From positions 124,001 through 188,000 of the forward strand of contig NZ_JAQKPV010000010.1 in NCBI RefSeq assembly GCF_028200735.1: DNA of 64,000 bases, written 5' to 3'. The position numbers were made by a program, and so were the translations under genes. Within the stretch, counting starts at the first letter, position 1. Every line of letters begins with the position of its first letter. This DNA comes from Streptomyces sp. ACA25. Its GTDB lineage: Bacteria; Actinomycetota; Actinomycetes; Streptomycetales; Streptomycetaceae. The notes below the pieces were generated by a model. It was given only the letters and a program-made list of their open reading frames with translations, searched no databases and was not told the DNA's origin. Shown one piece after another: positions 25,144-33,666 of this stretch.

Positions 25144-26343
25144 TCACTGCTCGGATGACAGCCGGTACGCGTCCAGCGCCAGCGTGACCTCCGTCAGATC
25201 CCGGGGCCTGGACAGCGAGCGGCAGGTCAGCTGTTCGATCCGGCGCAGCCGGTTGAAGACGGTGTTGCGGTGGCAGTAGAGCCGGCTCGCGGCCTGCCCC
25301 GCCGAGCCCCCGCACTCCAGCCACACCTCCAGCGTGTCCAGCAGCACGGCCCGGTCCGGTGCGTCCTGCTCCAGCAGCGGCCCCAGCACGTCGGCCACGA
25401 GCCGGCCCGCCAGCTCCGGCTGGCTGACCACCAGGGCGCTGGGCAGCCGCTCGTCCAGCCGCACGACCCGGTCGTCGTCCGGCCCGCAGGTGCGCAGCGC
25501 GATCTCGGCCAGCTGCCGTGCCCGGGCGAGCTCCGTCAGTGTGCCGACCACCGGGGACAGTCCGCCCGGGGACAGCCCTCGGGCCTCCAGCTCGGCGGCC
25601 AGCGCCCGCGGCTCCTCACCGGCCAGCCAGATCACCCCGATCTCGCAGTCGGCCCGCATCCGCCACACCAGACGCATGCCACCGGCCTCCGGAACCCGGT
25701 GCAGGCGCGGCTTCCTGCCACGCGGCTCCGCCCGCAGGACGACCACCGCGTAGCGGCCCTGCAGCGGCAGATCCAGCGCGGCCGCCGCCCGCTGTGCGAG
25801 CCCGGGCGTCTCGTTGCCCTCCAGCAGAGCGTCGAGGAGCGCCTGCACCCGCTCGTCGGTGCGCCGCAGCAGATCCTGCGCGGTGGCGCGGTAGGCGTCC
25901 GCCGCCGCCGCGGCCTGCCGGTCGACGGCGGCCCACATCTCGGTGGCGGAGTGCATGACCACATGCAGGGTTTCCGGCCCCTCCTGGGCCGCGATCTCCA
26001 GCAGCGCTTCCCAGGTGAGATATCCGGCCTGCCGGTAGGCGTGCAGCAGGTCGTCGAGCGGCAGGCCCTGCTCGGCCCGCAGCCGGCCGGTGGACTCCGC
26101 GTGCTCGAGGTCCCGCCGCCGGCCGCTCTGCGGGTCCGCCATGACCTCGATGCCCAACCGCAGCGCGCTGCTCACGGACTCCCAGAACTCGTTGGGCGGG
26201 AGCACCTCGCGGTAGGGGCCGGAGGCCGTCTCGATCTCCGCGAGGACCTCATCGGTCAGCTGCGGAATGCGCTGCAGCAGAAGACGTGCGGCATGTTCCA
26301 GAAGATCGCGTTCAGCAGGCGTACGCGTGCGGCGGACGGGCAT
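25144..26343 (-). CDS. PucR-family transcriptional regulator
   Basis: 399 residues. The C-terminal PucR helix-turn-helix is clear (about 345-395): LEVWLECGGSAGQAASRLYCHRNTVFNRLRRIEQLT. Upstream are a GGDEF-like middle domain (LPLQGRYAVVVLRAEP) and an N-terminal helical sensor region (EQGLPLDDLLHAYRQAGYLTWE). The family is named after the Bacillus purine-catabolism activator but regulates many nitrogen-source genes in actinobacteria. It is divergent from the liv transporter operon, 195 bp apart, and is the likely local regulator. Confidence 0.88.
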   Translation of the reverse strand: MPVRRTRTPAERDLLEHAARLLLQRIPQLTDEVLAEIETASGPYREVLPPNEFWESVSSALRLGIEVMADPQSGRRRDLEHAESTGRLRAEQGLPLDDLLHAYRQAGYLTWEALLEIAAQEGPETLHVVMHSATEMWAAVDRQAAAAADAYRATAQDLLRRTDERVQALLDALLEGNETPGLAQRAAAALDLPLQGRYAVVVLRAEPRGRKPRLHRVPEAGGMRLVWRMRADCEIGVIWLAGEEPRALAAELEARGLSPGGLSPVVGTLTELARARQLAEIALRTCGPDDDRVVRLDERLPSALVVSQPELAGRLVADVLGPLLEQDAPDRAVLLDTLEVWLECGGSAGQAASRLYCHRNTVFNRLRRIEQLTCRSLSRPRDLTEVTLALDAYRLSSEQ

Positions 26344-26411
26344 GAGTACCTTCCCGGGCCGCCGTGGTGGTCAAGCCGGAATACCGGTGGATCCGCGCCG
26401 GTCAAGCGGCC

Positions 26412-26425
26412 TGTGCAGCGGCACA
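26412..26425. promoter_or_regulatory. Inverted repeat TGTGC-N4-GCACA in the pucR-livF intergenic region
   Basis: TGTGC-AGCG-GCACA, about 70 bp upstream of pucR. The same arms recur at 26504-26514 with a 1-nt spacer. Possible regulator sites for the divergent pair; arms are only 5 nt. Confidence 0.35.
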
Positions 26426-26503
26426 ACCCCAAAGGCTACTCGTTGGTCACCAGCAGCGATTCCGCCGGTCCCCATGGACGCATGAGCAGGCATGATGTTG
26501 GGC

Positions 26504-26514
26504 TGTGCGGCACA
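26504..26514. promoter_or_regulatory. Inverted repeat TGTGC-N1-GCACA upstream of livF
   Basis: TGTGC-G-GCACA, 25 bp before the livF start, reusing the arms of 26412-26425. At this distance it could act as a roadblock site or overlap the ribosome-binding leader. Confidence 0.35.
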
Positions 26515-26538
26515 CACGCTGGTGAAGGGGGGTGGCCG

Positions 26539-27348
26539 ATGGAGGCCACCGTTTTGCGGGTGCGCGACCTCAGCGCCGGTTATGGACCGGTGCGCGCGCT
26601 GTCCCGAGTGTCCGTTGAGGTACCCGAGGGTGCCGTCACCGCCGTCCTGGGCGGCAATGGCGCCGGTAAGTCGTCGCTGCTGCGCGCCATCTCCGGCACC
26701 CTGCGGTTCCACGGCGGGGCGATCACCGAGGGCAGTGTGACCTTCGGCGGGACGGCGCTGCACGACTGCAGCCCGGCGCAGATCGTCGCTTCCGGCGTGG
26801 TGCAGGTGCCGGAGGGACGGCAGGTGTTCGCCCGGATGACGGTCGCGGACAACCTGCGGGCCGGGGCACTCGGTGGCCGCGGCAAGGACGACAAGGCGTC
26901 GCGCGACCGGGTGAACGAACTGTTCCCGGTGCTGGCCGACCGGGCCCATCAGCGGGCGGGTCTGCTTTCCGGAGGTGAGCAGCAGATGCTCGCCATGGGC
27001 CGGGCACTGATGGCCCGCCCGAAGCTACTCCTGCTGGACGAGCCGTCGCTCGGCCTCGCACCCATGATGGCCGCGCGGATCGCCGAGACCGTGCGGGAGA
27101 TCAACGCCCAGGGCACGTCCGTGCTTCTGGTGGAACAGAACGCGGCGCTCGCCCTGAGCCTGGCCTCCGACGCCTTCGTGCTGGAGACCGGGGAGGTCGC
27201 GGTCTCCGGTACCGCGGCGGAGCTGTCCGCCAGCGATGAGGTCCGCCGCCGCTATCTGGGTGTCGGGGACGCGACGGCGGCCGACGACGCCAAGGCGGGC
27301 ATCGCCGAGGAAGGGAAGCGACCATTGCTGCGCAGGTGGTCCGCGTGA
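26539..27348 (+). CDS. livF: Branched-chain-amino-acid-type ABC transporter ATPase (LivF)
   Basis: 269-residue ATPase with Walker A GGNGAGKSS, signature LSGGEQQM (third position glutamate, as in LivF) and Walker B LLLLDEPSLGLAP. ATG 26539 is preceded by GAAGGGGGG; the frame is open far upstream, but antisense to pucR. It is the first gene of a five-gene operon. LivF-type ATPases serve importers of leucine/isoleucine/valine and also of urea, amides and aromatic compounds. Confidence 0.92.
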   Translation: MEATVLRVRDLSAGYGPVRALSRVSVEVPEGAVTAVLGGNGAGKSSLLRAISGTLRFHGGAITEGSVTFGGTALHDCSPAQIVASGVVQVPEGRQVFARMTVADNLRAGALGGRGKDDKASRDRVNELFPVLADRAHQRAGLLSGGEQQMLAMGRALMARPKLLLLDEPSLGLAPMMAARIAETVREINAQGTSVLLVEQNAALALSLASDAFVLETGEVAVSGTAAELSASDEVRRRYLGVGDATAADDAKAGIAEEGKRPLLRRWSA

Positions 27349-28163
27349 CCGAAGCACCCTCCACGGAATCGCTCGCGGTTCCGCCGCCGCTGGAGGTCCG
27401 TGACCTCACCGTGCGGTTCGCCGGGCTGACCGCGCTGGACGCCGTGTCGTTCACCGTGCAGCCGGGGAGCATCCACGCCGTCATCGGACCCAACGGTGCG
27501 GGGAAGTCCACCTGTTTCAATGTGCTGTCCGGAGTCTACAAGGCGACCGAGGGCAGCGTCCGCTTCGGCGAGCACCTCATCACGGGCAGCACGCCCGAGC
27601 AGATCGCCGAGCTCGGGGTGGCCCGCACCTTCCAGAACCTGGCTCTTTCGGAGCACGCGAGCGTGGCCGACACACTGCTGCTCGGCCGGCACCGGCTCAC
27701 CAAGGCCGGCTTCCTCGCCACCGGACTGCGGCTGCCGTCGGCCGTCAGGGAGGAGACCAAGCACCGGGAGCGGATGCAGGAGATCGCCGCGTTCCTCGGC
27801 CTGGAGCCCTACCTGAAGCATCCCGCGGGGGTGCTGCCGTACGGCCTGCAGAAGATGGTCGAACTCGGCCGGGCCCTGTGCATGGAGCCGGACATCCTGC
27901 TTCTCGACGAACCCATCGCCGGCATGACACCGACCGAGCGCCAGCATGCCGCCGGCATCATCTCCTCGGTCCGGGAGAGCCTGGGCGTCTCCGTGCTGCT
28001 GGTGGAGCACGACATGGGGGTGGTCATGAAGCTGGCCGACAGCGTGACCGTCCTGGACTTCGGGCGCAAGATCGCCGAGGGCAGCCCCGCGGAGGTGCAG
28101 AACGACCCTGAGGTCCTGCGCGCCTACCTCGGTACGAACGGAGAGGCGGGGGAGACCGCATGA
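27345..28163 (+). CDS. livG: Branched-chain-amino-acid-type ABC transporter ATPase (LivG)
   Basis: 272 residues. Walker A is GPNGAGKST and Walker B is ILLLDEPIAGMTPTE. The signature region reads LPYGLQKMVELGRAL, where the usual LSYGQQR is altered. The tail QNDPEVLRAYLG is typical LivG. GTG at 27345 overlaps the livF stop (GTGA); GTG at 27336 is an alternative start three codons earlier. Pairs with LivF as the ATPase heterodimer. Confidence 0.9.
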   Translation: MTEAPSTESLAVPPPLEVRDLTVRFAGLTALDAVSFTVQPGSIHAVIGPNGAGKSTCFNVLSGVYKATEGSVRFGEHLITGSTPEQIAELGVARTFQNLALSEHASVADTLLLGRHRLTKAGFLATGLRLPSAVREETKHRERMQEIAAFLGLEPYLKHPAGVLPYGLQKMVELGRALCMEPDILLLDEPIAGMTPTERQHAAGIISSVRESLGVSVLLVEHDMGVVMKLADSVTVLDFGRKIAEGSPAEVQNDPEVLRAYLGTNGEAGETA

Positions 28164-29050
28164 CGACCTTCACCGAACTGATGATCATCGGCATTTCCCT
28201 GGGGTCGGTCTACTCGCTGATCGCCCTGGGATTCGTGATCATCTTCAAGTCCACCGAGGTGGTGAACTTCGCTCACGCCTCGCTGCTGCTGGCCGGCGGC
28301 TACTTCGCGGTGATCAGCCAGGACTACGTGGGCTTCTGGCCCTCGCTGCTCGTCGGGATCGTGGGCGCGGCGCTGCTGGGCATGCTCCTGGAGTTCCTGG
28401 TCATCCGGCGCTACCGGGGCCGGGACCACAGCGTGCTCGCCATCGTGACCATCGGCATCGACATCGTCCTGATCACCGAGCTGGCGCGCCGGATCGGCCC
28501 GCGCATCTACAGCTACGGCGACCCCTGGGGCAACGCCATGGTGAACCTGGGCGGGATCAATGTGCCGCAGACCCGGGTGGCGGCGTTCCTCACCGCCGCC
28601 GCGCTCATCGCGGTGTTCCTGCTGGCCTTCCGCTTCACCTCCTGGGGCGTTGCGATGCGGGCCGCCGCGGAGAACCGGGAGACGGCCGCCCTGATGGGCG
28701 TGCGGCTGGGCTGGGTCTCGGCCTCCGCATGGGCGATGGCGGGCGCACTGGCCGCGGTCGCCGCGCTGTTCCTGTCCATCTTTCCCACCACGGGTCTGGA
28801 CCGGGACACCGGACTGGTGGCCCTCAAGGCCTTCCCGGCCGCCATAATCGGCGGCCTCGACTCCACCACCGGCGCCCTCGCGGGCGGACTGATCGTCGGC
28901 GTCACCCAGGCGCTGGCCACCGGGTACCAGAGCGAACTGTCCTTCCTGGGGAACGGTATCGGCGAGCTGGCCCCGTACGTGGTGATGATCCTGGTGCTGC
29001 TGGTCCGTCCGTCGGGCCTGTTCGGAACGAGGGAGCTGTCCCGTGTCTGA
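28160..29050 (+). CDS. livH: Branched-chain-amino-acid-type ABC permease (LivH)
   Basis: 296-residue inner-membrane permease with about eight hydrophobic segments. Typical LivH opening is LMIIGISLGSVYSLIALGFVIIFKSTEVVNFAH; the ATPase-contact loop is around AAAENRETAALMGVRL, and the conserved FPAAIIGGLDSTTGALAGG follows. ATGA overlap with livG. Forms the pore with LivM. Confidence 0.92.
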   Translation: MTTFTELMIIGISLGSVYSLIALGFVIIFKSTEVVNFAHASLLLAGGYFAVISQDYVGFWPSLLVGIVGAALLGMLLEFLVIRRYRGRDHSVLAIVTIGIDIVLITELARRIGPRIYSYGDPWGNAMVNLGGINVPQTRVAAFLTAAALIAVFLLAFRFTSWGVAMRAAAENRETAALMGVRLGWVSASAWAMAGALAAVAALFLSIFPTTGLDRDTGLVALKAFPAAIIGGLDSTTGALAGGLIVGVTQALATGYQSELSFLGNGIGELAPYVVMILVLLVRPSGLFGTRELSRV

Positions 29051-30200
29051 TCTTCTGACGAGACCGCTCCAGAGAGCCGGTGACGGCCCCGGGGGAGCGG
29101 TGAAAGCCCTCCTGCGGCCGGGACCGCTGGCGTGGCTCATCGGCGGCGTGGTTCTGCTGGCGCTGCCGTTCTACCTGGAGTCCTTCTGGCTGCGGGCCGG
29201 TCTGTTCGCGATGGCCGCCGCGATCGGCGCGATCGGGCTCAACCTGCTCACCGGCTCGACCGGCCAGCTCTCCCTCGGTCACGCCTTCTTCCTGGCGGTC
29301 GGCGCCTACGGGTACTGCATCTTCGCCGGCGACCCGGACCATCAGCTGGTGGGCTTCGGTATGCCACCGTTCCTGGCGATGGTGCTGGCCGTGGTGCTCA
29401 CCGGTGTCGCGGGCGGGCTCTTCAGCCCGATCGCGGGCAGGTTGCGCGGTGCATATCTCGGTATCGCAACACTGGCGTTGATTTTCATCGGTCAGCATGT
29501 AATGTCCAACGCACATGGACTTACCGGTGGGTACAACGGTCGGGCGGTGCCGGAACTGAGCATTTTCGGCTTCGCGTTCGACAACCAGCGAGTGCTTGTC
29601 GGCGGCGTTCCCTTCCAGGCCGTCGAGAAGCTCTGGTACGTCGGTCTGGTCCTGCTCGTGCTCAGTGCGCTCTTCGCGCACGGGGTGCTCAAGGGCAGGC
29701 CCGGACGGGCGATGAACGCCATCCGCGATCACCGCATCGCGGCCGGTGTGATGGGAGTTCCGGTGGCCCGGTACCGGGGAGCGGTGTTCGTCCTCTCCTC
29801 GATGTACGCGGGGCTGGCCGGAGTGCTGCTCGCCCTGGTGTTCCGGCAGACCGTTCCGGAGCACTTCGGCATCATTCTCGCGCTGGAGTACCTGGCCATC
29901 ATCGTCATCGGTGGCCTCGGCTCGGTGGGCGGGGCGGTGCTCGGCGCGGTCTTCGTGACGATGATCCCGCAGATCCTCACCCGCTACAGCGAGGCACTGC
30001 CGCTGGTCTCCGCACCGGGGACCGGCGGGATCGCTCCCGGGGAGATCTCCCGGTACCTCTACGGTGCTGCCGTGGTGGTGGCGGTGCTCTTCTTCCCGGG
30101 TGGCCTGGCGCGTTTGCCGGCCATGTTCCGAGCACGACAACAGATCCGGAGACGACGCCGGAACGAAGCCCGGAGCAAAGGCCAGAACGTAAGTGAATAA
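29043..30200 (+). CDS. livM: Branched-chain-amino-acid-type ABC permease (LivM)
   Basis: 385 residues, second permease. Contains GLNLLTGSTGQLSLGHAFF, the LivM hallmark, the coupling loop AIRDHRIAAGVMGVPVARYR and VIGGLGSVGGAVLGAVF. Overlaps livH by 8 bp. There is a hydrophilic Arg-rich C-terminus of about 30 residues (ARQQIRRRRRNEARSKG), longer than usual. Confidence 0.92.
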   Translation: MSDLLTRPLQRAGDGPGGAVKALLRPGPLAWLIGGVVLLALPFYLESFWLRAGLFAMAAAIGAIGLNLLTGSTGQLSLGHAFFLAVGAYGYCIFAGDPDHQLVGFGMPPFLAMVLAVVLTGVAGGLFSPIAGRLRGAYLGIATLALIFIGQHVMSNAHGLTGGYNGRAVPELSIFGFAFDNQRVLVGGVPFQAVEKLWYVGLVLLVLSALFAHGVLKGRPGRAMNAIRDHRIAAGVMGVPVARYRGAVFVLSSMYAGLAGVLLALVFRQTVPEHFGIILALEYLAIIVIGGLGSVGGAVLGAVFVTMIPQILTRYSEALPLVSAPGTGGIAPGEISRYLYGAAVVVAVLFFPGGLARLPAMFRARQQIRRRRRNEARSKGQNVSE

Positions 30201-30219
30201 GGAACATGGAGGTTCCGAC

Positions 30220-31497
30220 GTGAGCAGAAGACGAAGCGTTCCGGCGGCGGCGGTGGCCACGGCCACCGTTCTGGCCCTGGCACTGACAGCGTGCAGCAGC
30301 AAGGCCGAGGAGGAGTCGGGCAACGGCGGGGGCGGTGGCGGTGACGAAGGCGGCATCGCGACCGGCCAGGGTGTCACCGACGACACCATCGCGCTGGGCT
30401 CCCTCACCGACATGACCGGCCCCTACGCGACGCTGGGCACCAGCGTCACGCAGGGCCAGCAGCTGTACGTCAAGGAGGTCAACGAAGCCGGCGGCGTGTG
30501 TGAGCGCGACCTTGAGCTGGTCATCCGCGACCACGGCTATGACGCGCAGCAGGCGATCTCCGCTTACAACGAACTGGAGCCCGATGTCCTGGGCTTCAGC
30601 CAGTTCATCGGCTCGCCCTTCGTCGCCGCGGTCAAGGACCAGGTCGACTCCAACGACCACGCGGTGATCCTGCCGCAGGCATGGTCGGCGTCCCTGCTGG
30701 GCAGCGACTACATCCACATGATCGGTACCACCTACGACATCGAGACGATCAACGCGATCGACTACCTGATGGACGAGCAGGGCCTGTCCGAGGGTGACTC
30801 GATCGGTCACATCTTCTTCGAGGGCGACTACGGCGAGAACGCCGTGGAGGGCTCGCGGTACATTGCCGAGGAGCGTGGCCTCACCGTCGTCGAGCAGCAG
30901 ATCAAGCCGACTGACGAGGACATGACCGCCCAGGTCAGCGCCCTCGGCCGGGAAGGCGTCTCCGCCATCATGATCAGCGCGGGTCCGCGTCAGGCCGCCT
31001 CGGCGGCCGGAGTCGCCGCGGCTGGTGGTCTGAACGTGCCGATCATCGGCAACAACTCCACCTATGCCCCGCAGCTGCTCGCGACCGACGCGGCCCCCGC
31101 CCTGCTGGCCAACTTCTACTACGCTTCCCCGGCCTGGCCGATCGGCGCGGAGGAGGAGGCCCCGCAGTCCCTCGTGGAGGCGTACTCGGCCGAGTACCCG
31201 GACGCCCTGCTCGACAGCGGCGTGACCGCCGGCTACAACGCGGCGCAGGTGTTCGTCGAGGCGCTGAACGGTGCCTGCGAGGCGGAGGACCTCACCCGTG
31301 AGGGGATCGCCGCCGCCATGGCGGAGCTGAACGCCTACGACAACGGCTTCGGCATCGAGCACGACTTCTCGGACCCGTCGCAGCCCTCCTCGCTGGAGAG
31401 CGTCATCCTGAAGCCGGACGCGGACGCGGTCGGTGGCTCCGTCGTCGAGCGTGAGCCGGCGGCCTCCGAGCTGGCCGAGGGCTTCCCCCGCGGCTGA
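30220..31497 (+). CDS. livK: ABC transporter substrate-binding lipoprotein (LivK type)
   Basis: 425-residue extracytoplasmic binding protein. GTG 30220 is favoured by GGAGG 7 nt upstream. The signal peptide ends in lipobox LTAC with Cys25 as the lipidated residue, then a Gly-rich linker. The periplasmic-binding-protein type I fold starts GVTDDTIALGSLTDMTGPYATLG, and the ligand-site area includes SQFIGSPFVAAVKDQV. The family binds branched-chain amino acids, but also urea, amides and aromatic acids; the ligand cannot be told from sequence alone. Last gene of the operon, followed by a strong terminator. Confidence 0.9.
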   Translation: MSRRRSVPAAAVATATVLALALTACSSKAEEESGNGGGGGGDEGGIATGQGVTDDTIALGSLTDMTGPYATLGTSVTQGQQLYVKEVNEAGGVCERDLELVIRDHGYDAQQAISAYNELEPDVLGFSQFIGSPFVAAVKDQVDSNDHAVILPQAWSASLLGSDYIHMIGTTYDIETINAIDYLMDEQGLSEGDSIGHIFFEGDYGENAVEGSRYIAEERGLTVVEQQIKPTDEDMTAQVSALGREGVSAIMISAGPRQAASAAGVAAAGGLNVPIIGNNSTYAPQLLATDAAPALLANFYYASPAWPIGAEEEAPQSLVEAYSAEYPDALLDSGVTAGYNAAQVFVEALNGACEAEDLTREGIAAAMAELNAYDNGFGIEHDFSDPSQPSSLESVILKPDADAVGGSVVEREPAASELAEGFPRG

Positions 31498-31539
31498 CGC
31501 ACCACCGGCACCGCCCCCGGCGGTACCGTGAACGGACCG

Positions 31540-31577
31540 AGGGGCCCGGGCAACTGTGCACAGTTGCCCGGGCCCCT
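31540..31577 (+). terminator. Strong terminator after livK: perfect 38-bp palindrome
   Basis: Arms of 17 nt (AGGGGCCCGGGCAACTG and its complement) around a self-complementary TGCA centre, 43 bp after the livK stop. No U-tract. The symmetry allows bidirectional function. Confidence 0.8.
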
Positions 31578-31735
31578 TCGGCGTGCGCTGCCACTGCCGG
31601 GATGGGCATGGCGGCACAGGATTCCGCGCAGGCGGCGAACGGGGTCCCGCGGCACCTCGCCCGGCCTCGGGGAACAACGGAACAGCCGTTGGCGCCAAGC
31701 GGTGAACTGTTTCCCGATCTGGGTAGGTCTGGGCT

Positions 31736-31921
31736 GTGCATGAGGATCAGGAGATCCGTGCCCGAGCCGTGGACCTGGCCGCCCGCACGCTGGCGGCGCT
31801 GTATCCGAACGACGACTTGGCCAACCATCCGGCTGCCATCACGGACGACGTACTGTCGCTGGCCCCGTACGTGGCCGGCTACATGCGCTGGGCCTGGGTG
31901 GGGGGATCTGCCGGACGGCGT
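31736..31921 (+). pseudogene. Short coding remnant of unknown protein
   Basis: From GTG 31736 a frame with strong GC bias in third codon positions reads VHEDQEIRARAVDLAARTL then a continuous helical, acidic peptide to about MRWAWVGG. After roughly 55 residues the codon bias ends and the frame runs on antisense to the 31924-32427 gene with no proper C-terminus. A one-base shift in the nearby G-run would give WAWGDLPDGVV instead, so a frameshift is possible. I do not recognise the protein. The surrounding 31578-31735 stretch holds nothing else I can support. Confidence 0.35.
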
Positions 31922-31923
31922 CG

Positions 31924-32427
31924 TCAGGGCCGGTTCGGGTCGGGGTGCACCACCAGGAAGAGCGACCAGGCGGGCGCGGCGGGGTCGTCCGGGCGGGCGG
32001 CGAACTCGTCCAGCAGATCCTTGAGCCGGGTGCGGAACTCCTCCATCTGCGGCGGTGGCAGGCGCAGCGCCATCCTGATGCCCTCGGCCTCGGCCTCGAC
32101 CGCGGGGACGAGGGCGAGTTCCTCCAGGAACGCGTCGAGCATCGACCGGTCCAGCGCGGGCGCTTCGATGTGCCAGCTCTTGCGCGTCGCCAGATACGGG
32201 ATCTCTCGTGCGCCGCGCGCGCCGCGCCGTTCTTCCTGCGCCTCCAGGAACCCGGTGCGGACCAGCGTTCTGGTGTGGTGCAGCACGCTGGCCGGGTCTC
32301 GGCCGAGGATCGCCGCGATCTCCTTGTTCGTGCGCGGCTCCCCCACGCAGATGCGCAGGATGCGCAGGCGGAGGGCGGAGGCGAGTGCCTTCGCCTCGGC
32401 GTCGGTCGCCAGCCGGCGTTCGGTCAT
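31924..32427 (-). CDS. ArsR-like winged-helix transcriptional regulator
   Basis: 167 residues. N-terminal helix-turn-helix about residues 8-75: AKALASALRLRILRICVGEPRTNKEIAAILGRDPASVLHHTRTLV, typical of ArsR/SmtB-type 'helix-turn-helix domain' regulators. No CxC metal motif, so metals are unlikely as ligand. The C-terminal helical part may dimerise or bind a ligand. I chose ATG 32427 (MTERRLATD) because the upstream extension would run through the operator. Divergent from the methyltransferase at 32590, which is the probable target. Confidence 0.8.
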   Translation of the reverse strand: MTERRLATDAEAKALASALRLRILRICVGEPRTNKEIAAILGRDPASVLHHTRTLVRTGFLEAQEERRGARGAREIPYLATRKSWHIEAPALDRSMLDAFLEELALVPAVEAEAEGIRMALRLPPPQMEEFRTRLKDLLDEFAARPDDPAAPAWSLFLVVHPDPNRP

Positions 32428-32476
32428 GACCGGCAGCCTACCGAAGAGCGGACAGCCTGTTGAAGGGCCGGAGCAT

Positions 32477-32502
32477 GAGTGATTGACAAAACACAATCAC
32501 TC
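32477..32502. promoter_or_regulatory. Operator between the ArsR-like regulator and methyltransferase
   Basis: Perfect 9-nt inverted repeat GAGTGATTG-N8-CAATCACTC in an AT-rich patch. The half-site overlaps a TTGACA -35 hexamer (32483-32488), with CAGAGT about 17 bp on as a poor -10, directed toward the methyltransferase. It is the most obvious binding site for the divergent regulator. Confidence 0.7.
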
Positions 32503-32589
32503 GACCAGAGTGCCGCTGTGCCCTTCACCGCCCGGGGACCCGCAGATCTCCCGCCACGCCCACCGTGGCCCGAACAAACGAGGTCAACC

Positions 32590-33423
32590 ATGCCGAACCG
32601 TCCCGGAACGACCGGCGGGACCGCCGCTCCCGAGAGCCCCGCCGAACAGGCGGACGCACCGGCGAACAGGCGGATGGTGTCCTGGGTCAGTCCCGTCGAG
32701 GCCCCCCCGGGGCCCGGGGAGAGGGCGAACGACTACGACAGCTTCGCCGAGGCGTACACGGCCGAGAACGAGACCAGCCTCCTCAACGCCTACTATGCGT
32801 GCCCCGCGATCGTGGACCTGGCCGGTGACGTGGCGGGCCGCCGGATCCTCGACGCCGGCTGCGGCGCCGGCCCCGTGGCCGAGGCCCTGCGCGAGCGGGG
32901 CGCCGTCGTCGCCGGCTTCGACTCCAGCGCCGGGATGCTGGCGCTGGCCCGGCGGCGGCTCGGCGACGGTGTGGTGCTGGAACACGCCGAACTGGGCGGC
33001 CCGCTGCCCTTCGCCGACGCGGGGTTCGACGACGTCGTCGCCTCCCTGGTCCTGCACTACCTGGAGGACTGGACGACTGCCCTGGCCGAACTGCGGCGCG
33101 TGCTGAAGCCCGGCGGTCGCCTCATCGGGTCCGTCCACCACCCCTTCGTCAGCCATATGGCGGCACCGCCCGGAACCGACTACTTCGCGACCCGCTCCAC
33201 CTCCCAGTGGTGGGAACTCGGCGGCACCAGGAACCTGATGACCTTCTGGGACCGGCCGCTGCACGCGATCATCGATGCGTTCACCGCGGCCGGCTTCCGG
33301 ATCGACGTCATCAGCGAACCGGCCCCGGGACCCGGCGCCCGCGAACGGTTCCCCGAGATCTTCGCGCAGAACGAGTCGGGCAGGTTCCTGTGCTTCCTGT
33401 TCTTCGTCCTCACGAAGGCATGA
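32590..33423 (+). CDS. SAM-dependent methyltransferase
   Basis: 277 residues, class I fold. SAM motif I is RRILDAGCGAGPVAEALRERG, motif II FDDVVASLVLHYLEDW, and post-II LKPGGRLIGSVHHPF. The first ~45 residues are disordered (Pro/Ala/Gly-rich), so an internal ATG at 32674 (MVSWVSP) is an alternative start. ATG 32590 has GAGG 6 nt upstream. Ubiquinone/menaquinone-type or small-molecule methyltransferases look like this; no substrate clue. Probably controlled by the divergent ArsR-like protein. Confidence 0.85.
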   Translation: MPNRPGTTGGTAAPESPAEQADAPANRRMVSWVSPVEAPPGPGERANDYDSFAEAYTAENETSLLNAYYACPAIVDLAGDVAGRRILDAGCGAGPVAEALRERGAVVAGFDSSAGMLALARRRLGDGVVLEHAELGGPLPFADAGFDDVVASLVLHYLEDWTTALAELRRVLKPGGRLIGSVHHPFVSHMAAPPGTDYFATRSTSQWWELGGTRNLMTFWDRPLHAIIDAFTAAGFRIDVISEPAPGPGARERFPEIFAQNESGRFLCFLFFVLTKA

Positions 33424-33451
33424 CCTCCGCCCGTAGGTGCGGGCCGTCGGC

Positions 33452-33642
33452 TCAGGAGCCGGCCACACGCACGCCTCGTACGGCGTCGCAGATGTCGAGG
33501 ACCATGACGCCGTCGATCTTCTCGATGCTGCCCTTTCCGAAGCGGACCCACAGCGGGTAGGCCCCGGCGTCGCGGGCAAAGGTGAGCTTCTGCGCGGAGG
33601 CCGGGTTCGGGGGGAGTCGATCTCCACCACGATGCGGAGCAC
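33452..33642 (-). pseudogene. Small frameshifted ORF of unknown function
   Basis: On the minus strand a GTG at 33642 begins VLRIVVEIDSP and then loses its frame in a run of six C. In the next frame a coding-like stretch reads NPASAQKLTFARDAGAYPL, then WVRFGKGSIEKIDGVM, and ends VRGVRVAGS at a TGA. Third positions are about 90% G/C in both pieces. One extra C would join them into a ~62-residue protein. Either a fresh pseudogene or a sequencing slip. It lies 24 bp downstream of pssA. Product not recognised. Confidence 0.45.
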
Positions 33643-33666
33643 GCGGCAGAGCGGGCGCGTCCGCGG

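Noticed and set aside
33443..33464. Hairpin after the 32590 methyltransferase as terminator
   Set aside because: The stem is only about six pairs with a 2-nt loop and needs bulges; it overlaps the stop of the frameshifted small ORF.
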